Part shown: positions 24,884 through 32,396 of the stretch, in pieces
Position numbering within the stretch: position 1 is the stretch's first letter
Layout of the letters: every line of letters starts with the position of its first letter
Position numbers and translations under genes: made by a program
Assembly (NCBI GenBank): GCA_015066385.1
Contig: SVOJ01000002.1
Coordinates: 124,001 to 188,000, forward strand
Direction: 5' to 3'
Origin: Oscillospiraceae bacterium
GTDB lineage: Bacteria > Bacillota > Clostridia > Oscillospirales > Acutalibacteraceae
Length of the DNA: 64,000 nucleotides
Notes under the pieces: generated by a model
The model's input: the letters and a program-made list of their open reading frames with translations, nothing else
Told to the model about the DNA's origin: nothing
The model's database searches: none

Positions 24884-24922
24884 GCAAACGGACACTCTCA
24901 GGAGTGCCCGTTTGCTTTTTTT
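24884..24922 (+). terminator. Terminator of the rpsT transcript
   Basis: A long GC-rich hairpin (GCAAACG...CGTTTGC arms, 24884-24915) followed by a run of seven T. Confidence 0.9.
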
Positions 24923-24968
24923 ATTCAACAAAAAAAGTGAAGAATCCGTAAGGACCCTTCGCTTATAT

Positions 24969-25754
24969 TTAATCACAATCCATATATATGACATCCTGCT
25001 CAATTGTCGGAGCTTCGGAAACAAATTCGTCGGTTGCAGTTTCCGATGCAATTGCATCTGCACGGATATTGAGATCGGAACCTTTCATCTCGGTTTCAAA
25101 TTTCACGAGGTCATTGATGACCTTTATATAATAAGTATCCTTCAGAGGATAAATATCAATACAATTTTCATTGACCGAAGCAATCTGAGCCTCCGAATAG
25201 TTACCGTCTTCAGCAAGAACAATCCGGACATAGGCGGCAATCACCTGTACATCAAGCCCCAGATGTCTGCAGATATCCTGCACGGATGCCTTGCAATCTT
25301 TTTCAAGATCATAATAATATACCGAATGGGAATACGCACCGCCCGCGTGCAACATAACCGTTGCCACAGATGTGCGGATGATTGCATAGTTGTCATCTTC
25401 AGACACGGAATACGTAAACCCGTAAGAAAGTTCACCTGCATCTTCCGCATTGGCATAAGCAAGATATTTATTGTACTCTGCTTCAATTTCCGCGTTGATA
25501 TTTTTGGCATCTTCACTGTCGCGGTCTATAGCAGGACAGAGGAATAAGCCGGTATAATAAGTGCAAGCACCGCCGCACTGTTCACAAGCATACTTCTTTT
25601 CTGTTTCTGCGGCAACAACAACGGCAGGCGTTTTTTCGGTTTTAACACTTGTGCTTTCAGTTGTCGGTTCAGTCGGTTCTGCGAAATCTGCAGCACAAGC
25701 CGACAACAAAAGAACAACACTCAACGAAAGAATAAAAGCAATCACCTTTTTCAT
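24969..25754 (-). CDS. Predicted lipoprotein of unknown function
   Basis: A 261-residue exported protein. Residues 1-19 are a lipoprotein signal with lipobox LLSAC (Cys20). A Thr/Glu-rich linker (to about 45) is followed by CEQCGGAC near 57 and a mixed alpha/beta domain with NAEIEAEYNKYLAYAN and YSVSEDDNYAIIRTSV; its layout loosely recalls extracellular domains such as DUF3298/RsiV, but I cannot assign it firmly. The start is ATG 25754 behind GAGGTGTGTGAAA. It has its own promoter. Surface-exposed sensing or binding is possible; no enzyme motif is seen. Confidence 0.75.
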   Translation of the reverse strand: MKKVIAFILSLSVVLLLSACAADFAEPTEPTTESTSVKTEKTPAVVVAAETEKKYACEQCGGACTYYTGLFLCPAIDRDSEDAKNINAEIEAEYNKYLAYANAEDAGELSYGFTYSVSEDDNYAIIRTSVATVMLHAGGAYSHSVYYYDLEKDCKASVQDICRHLGLDVQVIAAYVRIVLAEDGNYSEAQIASVNENCIDIYPLKDTYYIKVINDLVKFETEMKGSDLNIRADAIASETATDEFVSEAPTIEQDVIYMDCD

Positions 25755-25783
25755 TTTCACACACCTCACATTTTTACTATTGT

Positions 25784-25813
25784 ATTATACTTCTTTTTTT
25801 CAGGCCATGTCAA
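25784..25813 (-). promoter_or_regulatory. Promoter of the lipoprotein gene
   Basis: On the minus strand TTGACA (25808-25813), 18-bp spacer, TATAAT (25784-25789). Confidence 0.8.
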
Positions 25814-25874
25814 TTATTTTTCACAAACAGCGATGATTTCCGAATTACAAATTATAACCGAAAGAGAAAATATC

Positions 25875-25903
25875 TTGTAAATGCTTTTAATGTATGGTAT
25901 TAT
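25875..25903 (+). promoter_or_regulatory. Promoter of the GH35 beta-galactosidase gene
   Basis: TTGTAA (25875-25880), 17-bp spacer, TATTAT (25898-25903), 30 bp before the ATG. Confidence 0.7.
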
Positions 25904-25933
25904 AAAATCCAACAAAACAACACGGAGGATATT

Positions 25934-27685
25934 ATGGCTGTATTTGAAATCAGAGATGATGCTTTTTATTTTGACAATGAACCGATGCAGATTTTGTCAG
26001 GTGCAATTCATTATTTCCGCATTTTGCCGCAGTATTGGGAAAACAGACTGCGAAAGCTTGCCGCCTGCGGACTGAACACGGTTGAAACGTATGTGCCGTG
26101 GAATCTGCATGAACTGCACGAAAATGAATTTGACTTTTCGGGTATTCTTGATCTTGAAAGATTCCTTGAAATTGCACACAGCCTTGGTCTGAAAGCTATT
26201 GTGCGTCCGAGCCCTTACATCTGTGCAGAATGGGAATTCGGCGGTCTTCCTGCATGGATTCTCAAATACAACTGTGCATTGCGTTGTTCCGATCCTGTTT
26301 TCCTTGAAAAAGTCGGCAGATACTATGATGCACTTATTCCCCGCATAGCCCGTTTGCAGTGCACCAAAGGCGGTCCTGTGATCGCCATGCAGATCGAAAA
26401 CGAATACGGCAGTTACGGCAATGACAAGGTTTATCTCAACTTCCTTGCCGACAAAATGCGTGAAAACGGTATTGAAGTTCCGCTGTTCACTTCCGACGGT
26501 GACTGTGACCTGATGCTGACAGGCGGCACATTGCCCGATGTATTCAAAACCGTCAACTTCGGTTCCAACCCGAAGCCTCGTTTTGAATGCTTACGCCGTT
26601 ATCAGCCGACAAAACCGCTGATGTGCACGGAATTCTGGAACGGCTGGTTTGACCACTGGTTTGAAGAGCATCACACCCGCACCGACGATGATACCGCCGA
26701 ATGCTTTAAGGAAATGCTTGACATGGGTGCTTCCGTCAATTTTTATATGTTCCACGGTGGCACGAACTTCGGTTTCACGGCAGGTGCAAACTGTCCGAAT
26801 TACATGCAGTATGAACCCACTGTCACAAGCTATGACTACGACTGTTTGCTGAGCGAAGAAGGCTATATCACAGACAAATACCTCGCTTGTAAAAAGGTGC
26901 TTGAAGACAGAGGCATTACAAGCGACATCACGTTTGAACCCGATCAGCCGCCCGTCAGTTTCGGCACGGTCAGTTTCACACAATCCGCACCGCTTCGTTC
27001 GCAGTTGGATTGTCTTGGTGTAAAACATTACAGCCCGAGCGTAAAATCCATGGAAGATCTCGGTCAGAATTTCGGTGTGATTTATTATAAGACCAATGTT
27101 GCCAAAGTCGGTTCGCACCCCATATTCATGCGTGATGTACATGACAGAGCACATGTCTGGATCAACAACGAATATCAGGAAACCGTTTGGAGAAACGATG
27201 CCAATGCAACGGGTGTCCTTGATTTTGACAAAGACGAAAATACGCTTGAAATCATGGTAGAGGCGATGGGCAGAACCAACTACGGTCCGTGGCTGGTTGA
27301 CAAAAAAGGGATTTCACAGGACATTGCCGTCGGTCAGCAGTTCCAGTTCGGCTGGGAAATCGTTTGCATGGAACTTGACGACATTTCCAAGGCACAACTC
27401 AATAATGTTGCCGAAATGAAAGAAAACGAACCGACGATTCTGCGCGGTTTTATTGACATTGACTCTCCTGCCGACACCTATTTCAAGGGCGACGGTCTGC
27501 ACAAGGGCATTGTGTGGGTAAACGGTTTCAACATCGGCAGATACTGGCTTGATGCAGGCCCGCAGAAAACCTTGTTTATCCCCGGCGGCTTGCTGAAAGA
27601 AGGCACAAATGAAATCACCGTGCTTGAATTCGACAAGGCAGATACCATGCAGATTGAACTGACAGATACAAGAGATCTCGGATAA
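25934..27685 (+). CDS. GH35 beta-galactosidase
   Basis: A 583-residue glycosidase that removes terminal beta-galactose. The N-terminal TIM barrel has the GH35 entry motif ILSGAIHYFRILPQYWENRL, the acid/base Glu in QIENEYGSYG (near 157) and the nucleophile Glu in CTEFWNGWFDHW (near 233); beta-sandwich domains fill the C-terminal 250 residues, ending with the FNIGRYW / FIPGGLLKEGTNEI pattern typical of the family. No signal peptide, so it acts in the cytoplasm on imported oligosaccharides. ATG preceded by CGGAGGATATT. Single gene between its own promoter and a shared terminator. Confidence 0.95.
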   Translation: MAVFEIRDDAFYFDNEPMQILSGAIHYFRILPQYWENRLRKLAACGLNTVETYVPWNLHELHENEFDFSGILDLERFLEIAHSLGLKAIVRPSPYICAEWEFGGLPAWILKYNCALRCSDPVFLEKVGRYYDALIPRIARLQCTKGGPVIAMQIENEYGSYGNDKVYLNFLADKMRENGIEVPLFTSDGDCDLMLTGGTLPDVFKTVNFGSNPKPRFECLRRYQPTKPLMCTEFWNGWFDHWFEEHHTRTDDDTAECFKEMLDMGASVNFYMFHGGTNFGFTAGANCPNYMQYEPTVTSYDYDCLLSEEGYITDKYLACKKVLEDRGITSDITFEPDQPPVSFGTVSFTQSAPLRSQLDCLGVKHYSPSVKSMEDLGQNFGVIYYKTNVAKVGSHPIFMRDVHDRAHVWINNEYQETVWRNDANATGVLDFDKDENTLEIMVEAMGRTNYGPWLVDKKGISQDIAVGQQFQFGWEIVCMELDDISKAQLNNVAEMKENEPTILRGFIDIDSPADTYFKGDGLHKGIVWVNGFNIGRYWLDAGPQKTLFIPGGLLKEGTNEITVLEFDKADTMQIELTDTRDLG

Positions 27686-27702
27686 AAGAACAAAAAACAA
27701 TT

Positions 27703-27745
27703 CCCGCCGTACGGAACTGAAATTTCCGTACGGCGGGTTCTTCTT
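27703..27745. terminator. Bidirectional terminator between GH35 and GH2 genes
   Basis: A perfect 14-bp stem (27703-27716 with 27724-27737) between converging stops, with T-rich sequence on the plus side and an A-rich stretch on the other. Confidence 0.9.
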
Positions 27746-27750
27746 GCTTT

Positions 27751-30012
27751 TTATTTCTTCGGGATTTTGTTGAGTTTTGCGTTGATGGCAAGCAACTCTT
27801 CTCGTGTGAAAAGTCCCTTTGCCATGGAACTGGCACGTTTAATGGAGAAGCCTGCAAGCATCTTCCACAGACCGCTGAGCATACTCTTGCTGACCTTGAC
27901 ACCACTCAGATTAAAGCCGGCAACTTCACCGCCGCCGTTGCCTTTTTTGCTCTTCATTTTCTTTACAAGCATTATCACAACGGAAAGAAGAGCCATCTTA
28001 CCCTTTGCGGTTGCGGCAATTTCACCGATGGTATCGTTGATGGAAAGATAACCGTCGGGGGTGGTGATGTCAAACCAGTTGATGACATCGCCTTCTTCTT
28101 TGAGGATATAATCCTCATTCGGCGTGTCAACCTTGCGGATAGCGCTTTCGTCGGAAAGACCGCCTGCGACAGCCTTGAGTGCAGTTTCTCCGACATTCTT
28201 CACATCAAAATAGAAGAACGGATATTTGCCCTTTTTCTGCTTGCCGACAGATTCGCCGTTTGCAAACAACTCAACTTCTTCACAGTTGGAATAGACCGTG
28301 ACTTTTGTCACATCTTCCACGCGGTCAATATAACGTTTGGAGCAGATGTGCACCATGGGCTCGGGATTGAGCCATGCTTTATAAGCATAGAAGGAGTCTT
28401 TCTTATACTTTCTGTCGAAAGTAACAAGACCCTTGTGGTTCATGCCGTCTTCGCCACCTTCGCTTCTGGCATCTGCGGCAAAGTCAAACATATTCCAGAC
28501 ATGGGTTGCCCAAAGATAGGGTCTGTCAGCAATCTGTTTGATGAGTTCTTCATGGTAGAAGGACTGATATTCTTCCGTATAGTCACCCTGTGTGGGCTTG
28601 GAAGTGTGCCAATTGAGTGCTTCACAGCCGTATTCACTCAGACCGATGGGACAGTCGGGATATTTTGCATGGAATTCATCAAACCACGGACCGTTCATTT
28701 CAGTCGTGCCGCCGTACCAGCCGAAATAGTGGTTGTAAGACACAACATCAGAAATGTGAACATATTCTTCATTGATATCACAAACAGAAACCGCAGCGAT
28801 GGTGGTCGGACGGGTCTTATCCATGTCATGACAGAGTTCGTTGAGCATTTTGTGATTCTTGATAAGGCTTTCATCAGCCGCACCGCCGATGGAAATTTCA
28901 TTGGAAAGACCCCATACGCAAATGGACGGATGATTATAGTTCTGTGCAATGAGTTCTTTCATCTGCGACTTGGTATTGTCATAACCATTGGGCATGTGGC
29001 GGGAAATATAGGGAATTTCTGCCCAGATGACCATACCGTATTCATCGCAAAGGTCATAGAACACCTGTGAATGCTGATAGTGTGCAAGACGGATGGTGTT
29101 TGCACCAACCTCCTTGATCAGTTCCATATCTTCCTTGTGATGTTCGGGAAGCAAAGCATTACCGATGCCGGGTCTGTCCTGATGGCGGGAGACACCGCGA
29201 AGCGGATATTCTTTGCCGTTGAGGATAAAGCCTTTCTGCGGATCGATTTTAAAGGAACGGCAGCCGAAACGGGTGCTGATACAATCGACTTCTTTGCCAT
29301 CATCAAGCAGAGTTGCTTTCATTGTGTAAAGATAGGGATCGACCGTACCGTGCCACAGATGCACATTTTCAATTGTAAGTTTTGCTTCGGGATGTTCATC
29401 GTCTTCTGCAAAAGCAGTGAGGATGACTTCCCCGTTATCAATGATATCAAAACGGACTTTGCCGTCGCAGAATGCTTTTACTTTAACAATGGCATCAGTG
29501 CCTTTGATTTCGGGTGTCACCTGCATGCCGGGCGCACCGTAATAATCAAGGTCAAAATGCTTTTTGCTGACAGCAATAATACTGACATCACGGTAAATAC
29601 CGCCGTAAAACGTAAAGTCTGCCATCTGCGGATAAACGCGGTCATTGGCAGAGTTGTCAACCTTAACAACAAGCAGGTTTTCGTCTTTAATGTCCTCGAC
29701 TTTTGCACGGAAGGTGGAATAACCGCCGTCGTGTTTTATAAGGCTTTTGCCGTTGAAGAAAACTTCGCTCGAGGAATTGACACCGTCAAACTGAAGATAA
29801 AACACTTCACCTTCCGGGAAATCAGACTTGGCAAGTGTTTTTGCAAAATAGCAAGTACCTCTGTAATAGTCATTGCCGCCGTCCTGACCGTCTTTTTCAT
29901 TCCAAGTGTAGGGCAGATTTTTTTGTTCCCAATCGGTCGGAACGCTTGCGGGCACAGCTTTTGCTGTTTTTGAAAAAAGCCAGTTGTCGTTGATTATTTT
30001 GATATTTCTCAT
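27751..30012 (-). CDS. GH2 beta-galactosidase/beta-glucuronidase-like glycosidase
   Basis: A 753-residue cytoplasmic GH2 enzyme. Sugar-binding jelly roll 1-180 (YYRGTCYFAKTL, FDGVNSSSEVFFNGK), immunoglobulin-like domain 180-275, TIM barrel 275-575 with RGVSRHQDRPG, acid/base Glu in WGLSNEISIGG (near 400) and nucleophile Glu in LSEYGCEAL (near 470), then a beta domain to about 640. The final 110 residues form an extra region with a hydrophobic helix (MALLSVVIMLVKKMKSKK), a Gly-rich linker and helices ending NAKLNKIPKK. Most GH2 enzymes lack this tail, although I recall related tails in clostridial ones. Start ATG 30012 follows GGAGGACAGT. Specificity for galactose versus glucuronate is not certain. 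Confidence 0.88.
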   Translation of the reverse strand: MRNIKIINDNWLFSKTAKAVPASVPTDWEQKNLPYTWNEKDGQDGGNDYYRGTCYFAKTLAKSDFPEGEVFYLQFDGVNSSSEVFFNGKSLIKHDGGYSTFRAKVEDIKDENLLVVKVDNSANDRVYPQMADFTFYGGIYRDVSIIAVSKKHFDLDYYGAPGMQVTPEIKGTDAIVKVKAFCDGKVRFDIIDNGEVILTAFAEDDEHPEAKLTIENVHLWHGTVDPYLYTMKATLLDDGKEVDCISTRFGCRSFKIDPQKGFILNGKEYPLRGVSRHQDRPGIGNALLPEHHKEDMELIKEVGANTIRLAHYQHSQVFYDLCDEYGMVIWAEIPYISRHMPNGYDNTKSQMKELIAQNYNHPSICVWGLSNEISIGGAADESLIKNHKMLNELCHDMDKTRPTTIAAVSVCDINEEYVHISDVVSYNHYFGWYGGTTEMNGPWFDEFHAKYPDCPIGLSEYGCEALNWHTSKPTQGDYTEEYQSFYHEELIKQIADRPYLWATHVWNMFDFAADARSEGGEDGMNHKGLVTFDRKYKKDSFYAYKAWLNPEPMVHICSKRYIDRVEDVTKVTVYSNCEEVELFANGESVGKQKKGKYPFFYFDVKNVGETALKAVAGGLSDESAIRKVDTPNEDYILKEEGDVINWFDITTPDGYLSINDTIGEIAATAKGKMALLSVVIMLVKKMKSKKGNGGGEVAGFNLSGVKVSKSMLSGLWKMLAGFSIKRASSMAKGLFTREELLAINAKLNKIPKK

Positions 30013-30050
30013 ACTGTCCTCCTGCATTGATATTTACATGTATCTTTTTT

Positions 30051-30079
30051 ATTATATCGTAAAAGAAAATAATTTGCAA
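30051..30079 (-). promoter_or_regulatory. Promoter of the GH2 glycosidase gene
   Basis: On the minus strand TTGCAA (30074-30079), 17-bp spacer, perfect TATAAT (30051-30056). Confidence 0.75.
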
Positions 30080-30104
30080 CTGTTTTAATTATCATTCTTT
30101 ATAT

Positions 30105-30129
30105 ACCACATTTTTGAGCAAAATGTGGT
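30105..30129 (-). terminator. Hairpin after the NamZ-like gene
   Basis: A 9-bp stem (30105-30113 with 30121-30129) directly after the stop at 30131. The T-run on the minus strand is weak, so termination may be partial. Confidence 0.5.
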
Positions 30130-30130
30130 T

Positions 30131-31291
30131 TTAATACAAAAAATATTGCTTGCGAACTGCATCAAATTCCGCGCATTTTTCCTTTTGCTCTGCAAGAAAA
30201 GCGGCAACATCAAAATCCGCCGACAAAATCCGCTTTGTGCCCGCAAGCAAAGGAAGATCAGGAGAAAGCGCAAATTTATCCGGATGGACTTTGCGGATCG
30301 CTTCAAAAAGATATAAAACAGTTGCATACATATTCACATTTTGTTTGTTACTGATATGCAATTGCATCCCCTGACAGACTTCACCCTCATAGTCGCTGAA
30401 AGTCGGGACAAATTCACAAGGACGAAATACAAGTCCGACAAAGTTTTTCTTGGCTTCTTCGGACAGATCAAACAAAACGGAAAGTACTTTTTCCGTTTGC
30501 AACCATGGTGCCCCGAACTGTTCAAACGGTTTGGTCGTTCCTCTGCCTTCGGATATATTGGTGTCTTCAAACAAACAAGTTCCGCTGTATAAAAATACAG
30601 TATCCATTGTCGGCATATTCGGTGAAGGCGGTACAAAAAGAAGATCGGTGTCTTCAAAAACATACGCTCTTTGCCAGCCTTCGCATCGAAGAACATGAAG
30701 TTGTATATCTATGCAAAACAGATCCTTATACCACAAAGCAAGTTCCCCCACCGTCATACCGCTGACAACGGGTTGTCCCGGAGCTCTGCCGACATCGGAA
30801 AGACAGTCGCATTCAAGGCAACATCCCTGCACCGTAACTCCACCGAGGGGATTGACACGATCAAGCACAACAAACGGAATGCCGACATCAGCACACAGTT
30901 TCATGGCATCAAGCATGGTGTGTTGATAAGTATAATATCGGATTCCTATATCCTGAATATCAAACAGCAGAATATCAATTTCCGACAATGCTTTTTGTGC
31001 CGTCTGCAGACAGTCTGTTTTACCGTAAAGATCATAAACGGGCACCCCCGTCTGCGGATCAACAAACACCTGATTATCAAAACCGCCTGCCTGTGCAGCG
31101 GCGGAAAGTCCGTGTTCGGGACTGAACAAAGCGCAAAGACGGTATTTTTCTGCAAGCACATCAGCCGTCCGGCGTAAGTCTTTCGTAACACCCGACACAT
31201 TGGTCAGCAGTCCGAGCCTTTTACCGCCGAGCAAATCTTTTACTTCTTGCGAGTCAAGCAAGTCACAGGCATTGAAAAGTGTATATTTCAT
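30131..31291 (-). CDS. namZ: NamZ-like exo-beta-N-acetylmuramidase (DUF1343, GH171)
   Basis: A 386-residue protein of the DUF1343 family, now known from B. subtilis NamZ to release MurNAc from the non-reducing end of peptidoglycan fragments. Signatures: LLGGKRLGLLTNVSGVTKD, LFSPEHGLSAAAQAGG (near 55-70), DIQDIGIRYYTYQ (near 115), VLDRVNPLGG, PSPNMPTMDT, EGRGTTKPFEQFGAPW and FRPCEFVPTFSDYEGE. Unlike the exported B. subtilis enzyme, no signal peptide is visible, suggesting recycling of imported muropeptides or release by lysis. ATG follows GAGGTGATATCGG; own promoter. Confidence 0.88.
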   Translation of the reverse strand: MKYTLFNACDLLDSQEVKDLLGGKRLGLLTNVSGVTKDLRRTADVLAEKYRLCALFSPEHGLSAAAQAGGFDNQVFVDPQTGVPVYDLYGKTDCLQTAQKALSEIDILLFDIQDIGIRYYTYQHTMLDAMKLCADVGIPFVVLDRVNPLGGVTVQGCCLECDCLSDVGRAPGQPVVSGMTVGELALWYKDLFCIDIQLHVLRCEGWQRAYVFEDTDLLFVPPSPNMPTMDTVFLYSGTCLFEDTNISEGRGTTKPFEQFGAPWLQTEKVLSVLFDLSEEAKKNFVGLVFRPCEFVPTFSDYEGEVCQGMQLHISNKQNVNMYATVLYLFEAIRKVHPDKFALSPDLPLLAGTKRILSADFDVAAFLAEQKEKCAEFDAVRKQYFLY

Positions 31292-31310
31292 CCGATATCA
31301 CCTCAATTTA

Positions 31311-31339
31311 ATCATATCATACATACACGTTTTATGCAA
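31311..31339 (-). promoter_or_regulatory. Promoter of the NamZ-like gene
   Basis: On the minus strand TTGCAT (31334-31339), 17-bp spacer, TATGAT (31311-31316). Confidence 0.65.
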
Positions 31340-31340
31340 G

Positions 31341-31366
31341 AAAAAAACCGTCCGCAAAGCGGACGG
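31341..31366 (-). terminator. Terminator of the rubrerythrin gene
   Basis: A perfect 8-bp GC stem (31348-31355 with 31359-31366, loop AAA) followed on the minus strand by seven T. Confidence 0.9.
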
Positions 31367-31381
31367 CAGTACAGAACAAAA

Positions 31382-31927
31382 TCAATAATTCTTTGCGTTG
31401 ACTTCAAAGTAAGCCTGCGGATGGGCACATACGGGGCAGACTTCGGGAGCCTTCATACCGACGGCGATGTGACCGCAGTTGCGGCATTCCCAGACCGTTA
31501 CACTGCTCTTTGCAAACACTTCCTGTGCTTCCACATTGTGAAGCAGAGCACGGTAGCGTTCTTCGTGTTCCTTTTCAACAGCGGCAACAGCACGGAATTT
31601 AGCAGCAAGAGCTGTAAAGCCTTCTTCTTCGGCTTCCTTGGCGAATGTTGCATACATATCGGTCCATTCGTAGTTTTCCCCTTCGGCGGCGGCAAGCAGA
31701 TTTTCAGCCGTGGAGCCGATGCCCTTGAGTTCTTTGAACCACATTTTTGCGTGTTCTTTTTCGTTATCGGCGGTCTTCTGAAAGATAGCAGAAATCTGTT
31801 CAAAACCTTCTTTTTTTGCAACACTTGCAAAATAGGTGTACTTGTTTCTGGCTTCGCTTTCACCGGAAAAAGCAGCTCTGAGATTCTGTTCGGTTTTTGT
31901 ACCTGCATAAGGATTTGCATTGTTCAT
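31382..31927 (-). CDS. rbr: Rubrerythrin
   Basis: A 181-residue cytoplasmic diiron protein that reduces hydrogen peroxide, protecting anaerobes. The N-terminal four-helix domain carries the diiron ligands in [26 protein letters not shown] and [15 protein letters not shown]; the C-terminal rubredoxin-like domain has CRNCG (near 147) and CPVC (near 163). Length and order are those of classical rubrerythrin. It has a near-consensus promoter, GGAGG site and strong terminator, so it is a highly expressed single gene. Confidence 0.97.
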   Translation of the reverse strand: MNNANPYAGTKTEQNLRAAFSGESEARNKYTYFASVAKKEGFEQISAIFQKTADNEKEHAKMWFKELKGIGSTAENLLAAAEGENYEWTDMYATFAKEAEEEGFTALAAKFRAVAAVEKEHEERYRALLHNVEAQEVFAKSSVTVWECRNCGHIAVGMKAPEVCPVCAHPQAYFEVNAKNY

Positions 31928-31967
31928 TTTTATTACCTCCGTTTACCGTCAGAACGGTTTTTTTTCT

Positions 31968-31996
31968 ATTCTACAGTATAGTCAAAAAATTGTCAA
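31968..31996 (-). promoter_or_regulatory. Promoter of rubrerythrin
   Basis: On the minus strand TTGACA (31991-31996), 17-bp spacer, TAGAAT (31968-31973). No obvious PerR-type operator was identified. Confidence 0.85.
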
Positions 31997-32063
31997 TAAT
32001 ACAATAGTAAAAAACAGATAAAATATCTTATTTTTTGACATTCAACATTGTTAAAAATATTCA

Positions 32064-32092
32064 TTGACAAATTACTATATGCATGTTAGTAT
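32064..32092 (+). promoter_or_regulatory. Promoter of the first T-box operon
   Basis: TTGACA (32064-32069), 17-bp spacer, TAGTAT (32087-32092). Transcription should start near 32100, at the head of the leader. Confidence 0.85.
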
Positions 32093-32099
32093 ATATAAA

Positions 32100-32373
32100 A
32101 ATCGAATAGTAAATGCGATGACGAAGAATGTCGAAAGCAAAAGTCTTCAGAAAGCAGACGGGTGATGCAAGTCTGCGGCGGATGTTTTCATACGGCTGTC
32201 ACTTCCGAGCAGGTGTTCCGAACAGTAATATCAGTAAGAGCATCCGTAACCGCTGCGTCAAAGCGGAAGGCTTGTCAGAGCCGTAGAGCGGCATCGAAAG
32301 ATGCAATTTGAGTGGTACCGCGGGAATTTTTCTCGTCTCAGAATCAATTTTCTGGGGCGTTTTATTTTTTTAA
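32100..32373 (+). promoter_or_regulatory. T-box leader, probable valine (GTC) specifier
   Basis: The stretch before the 32397 gene is a T-box riboswitch, which reads uncharged tRNA and then prevents termination. Seen: the T-box core AGTGGTACCGCGG at 32311-32323; a distal Stem I hairpin GCAGAC...GTCTGC enclosing GGGTGATGCAA; and a terminator stem CGTCTCAGAA with TTCTGGGGCG (about 32334-32361) followed by TTTTATTTTTTT. By the spacing of the B. subtilis glyQS leader (codon, six bases, GAGC), the specifier is GTC at 32198-32200, a valine codon followed by A. Valine regulation fits the VOR genes downstream. T-box identity is firm; the codon call is inference. Confidence 0.88.
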
Positions 32374-32396
32374 TACCCCCCGAACAGGAGGAAAAA

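Noticed and set aside
29071-29973. A 300-codon plus-strand frame opposite the GH2 gene
   Set aside because: Antisense shadow of a well-supported glycosidase; no ribosome site or domain.
32301-32396. Start of the HTH-cupin-synthetase at an ATG within the T-box
   Set aside because: That region is the conserved T-box core and terminator; the ATG at 32397 has a strong ribosome site and begins the HTH domain.
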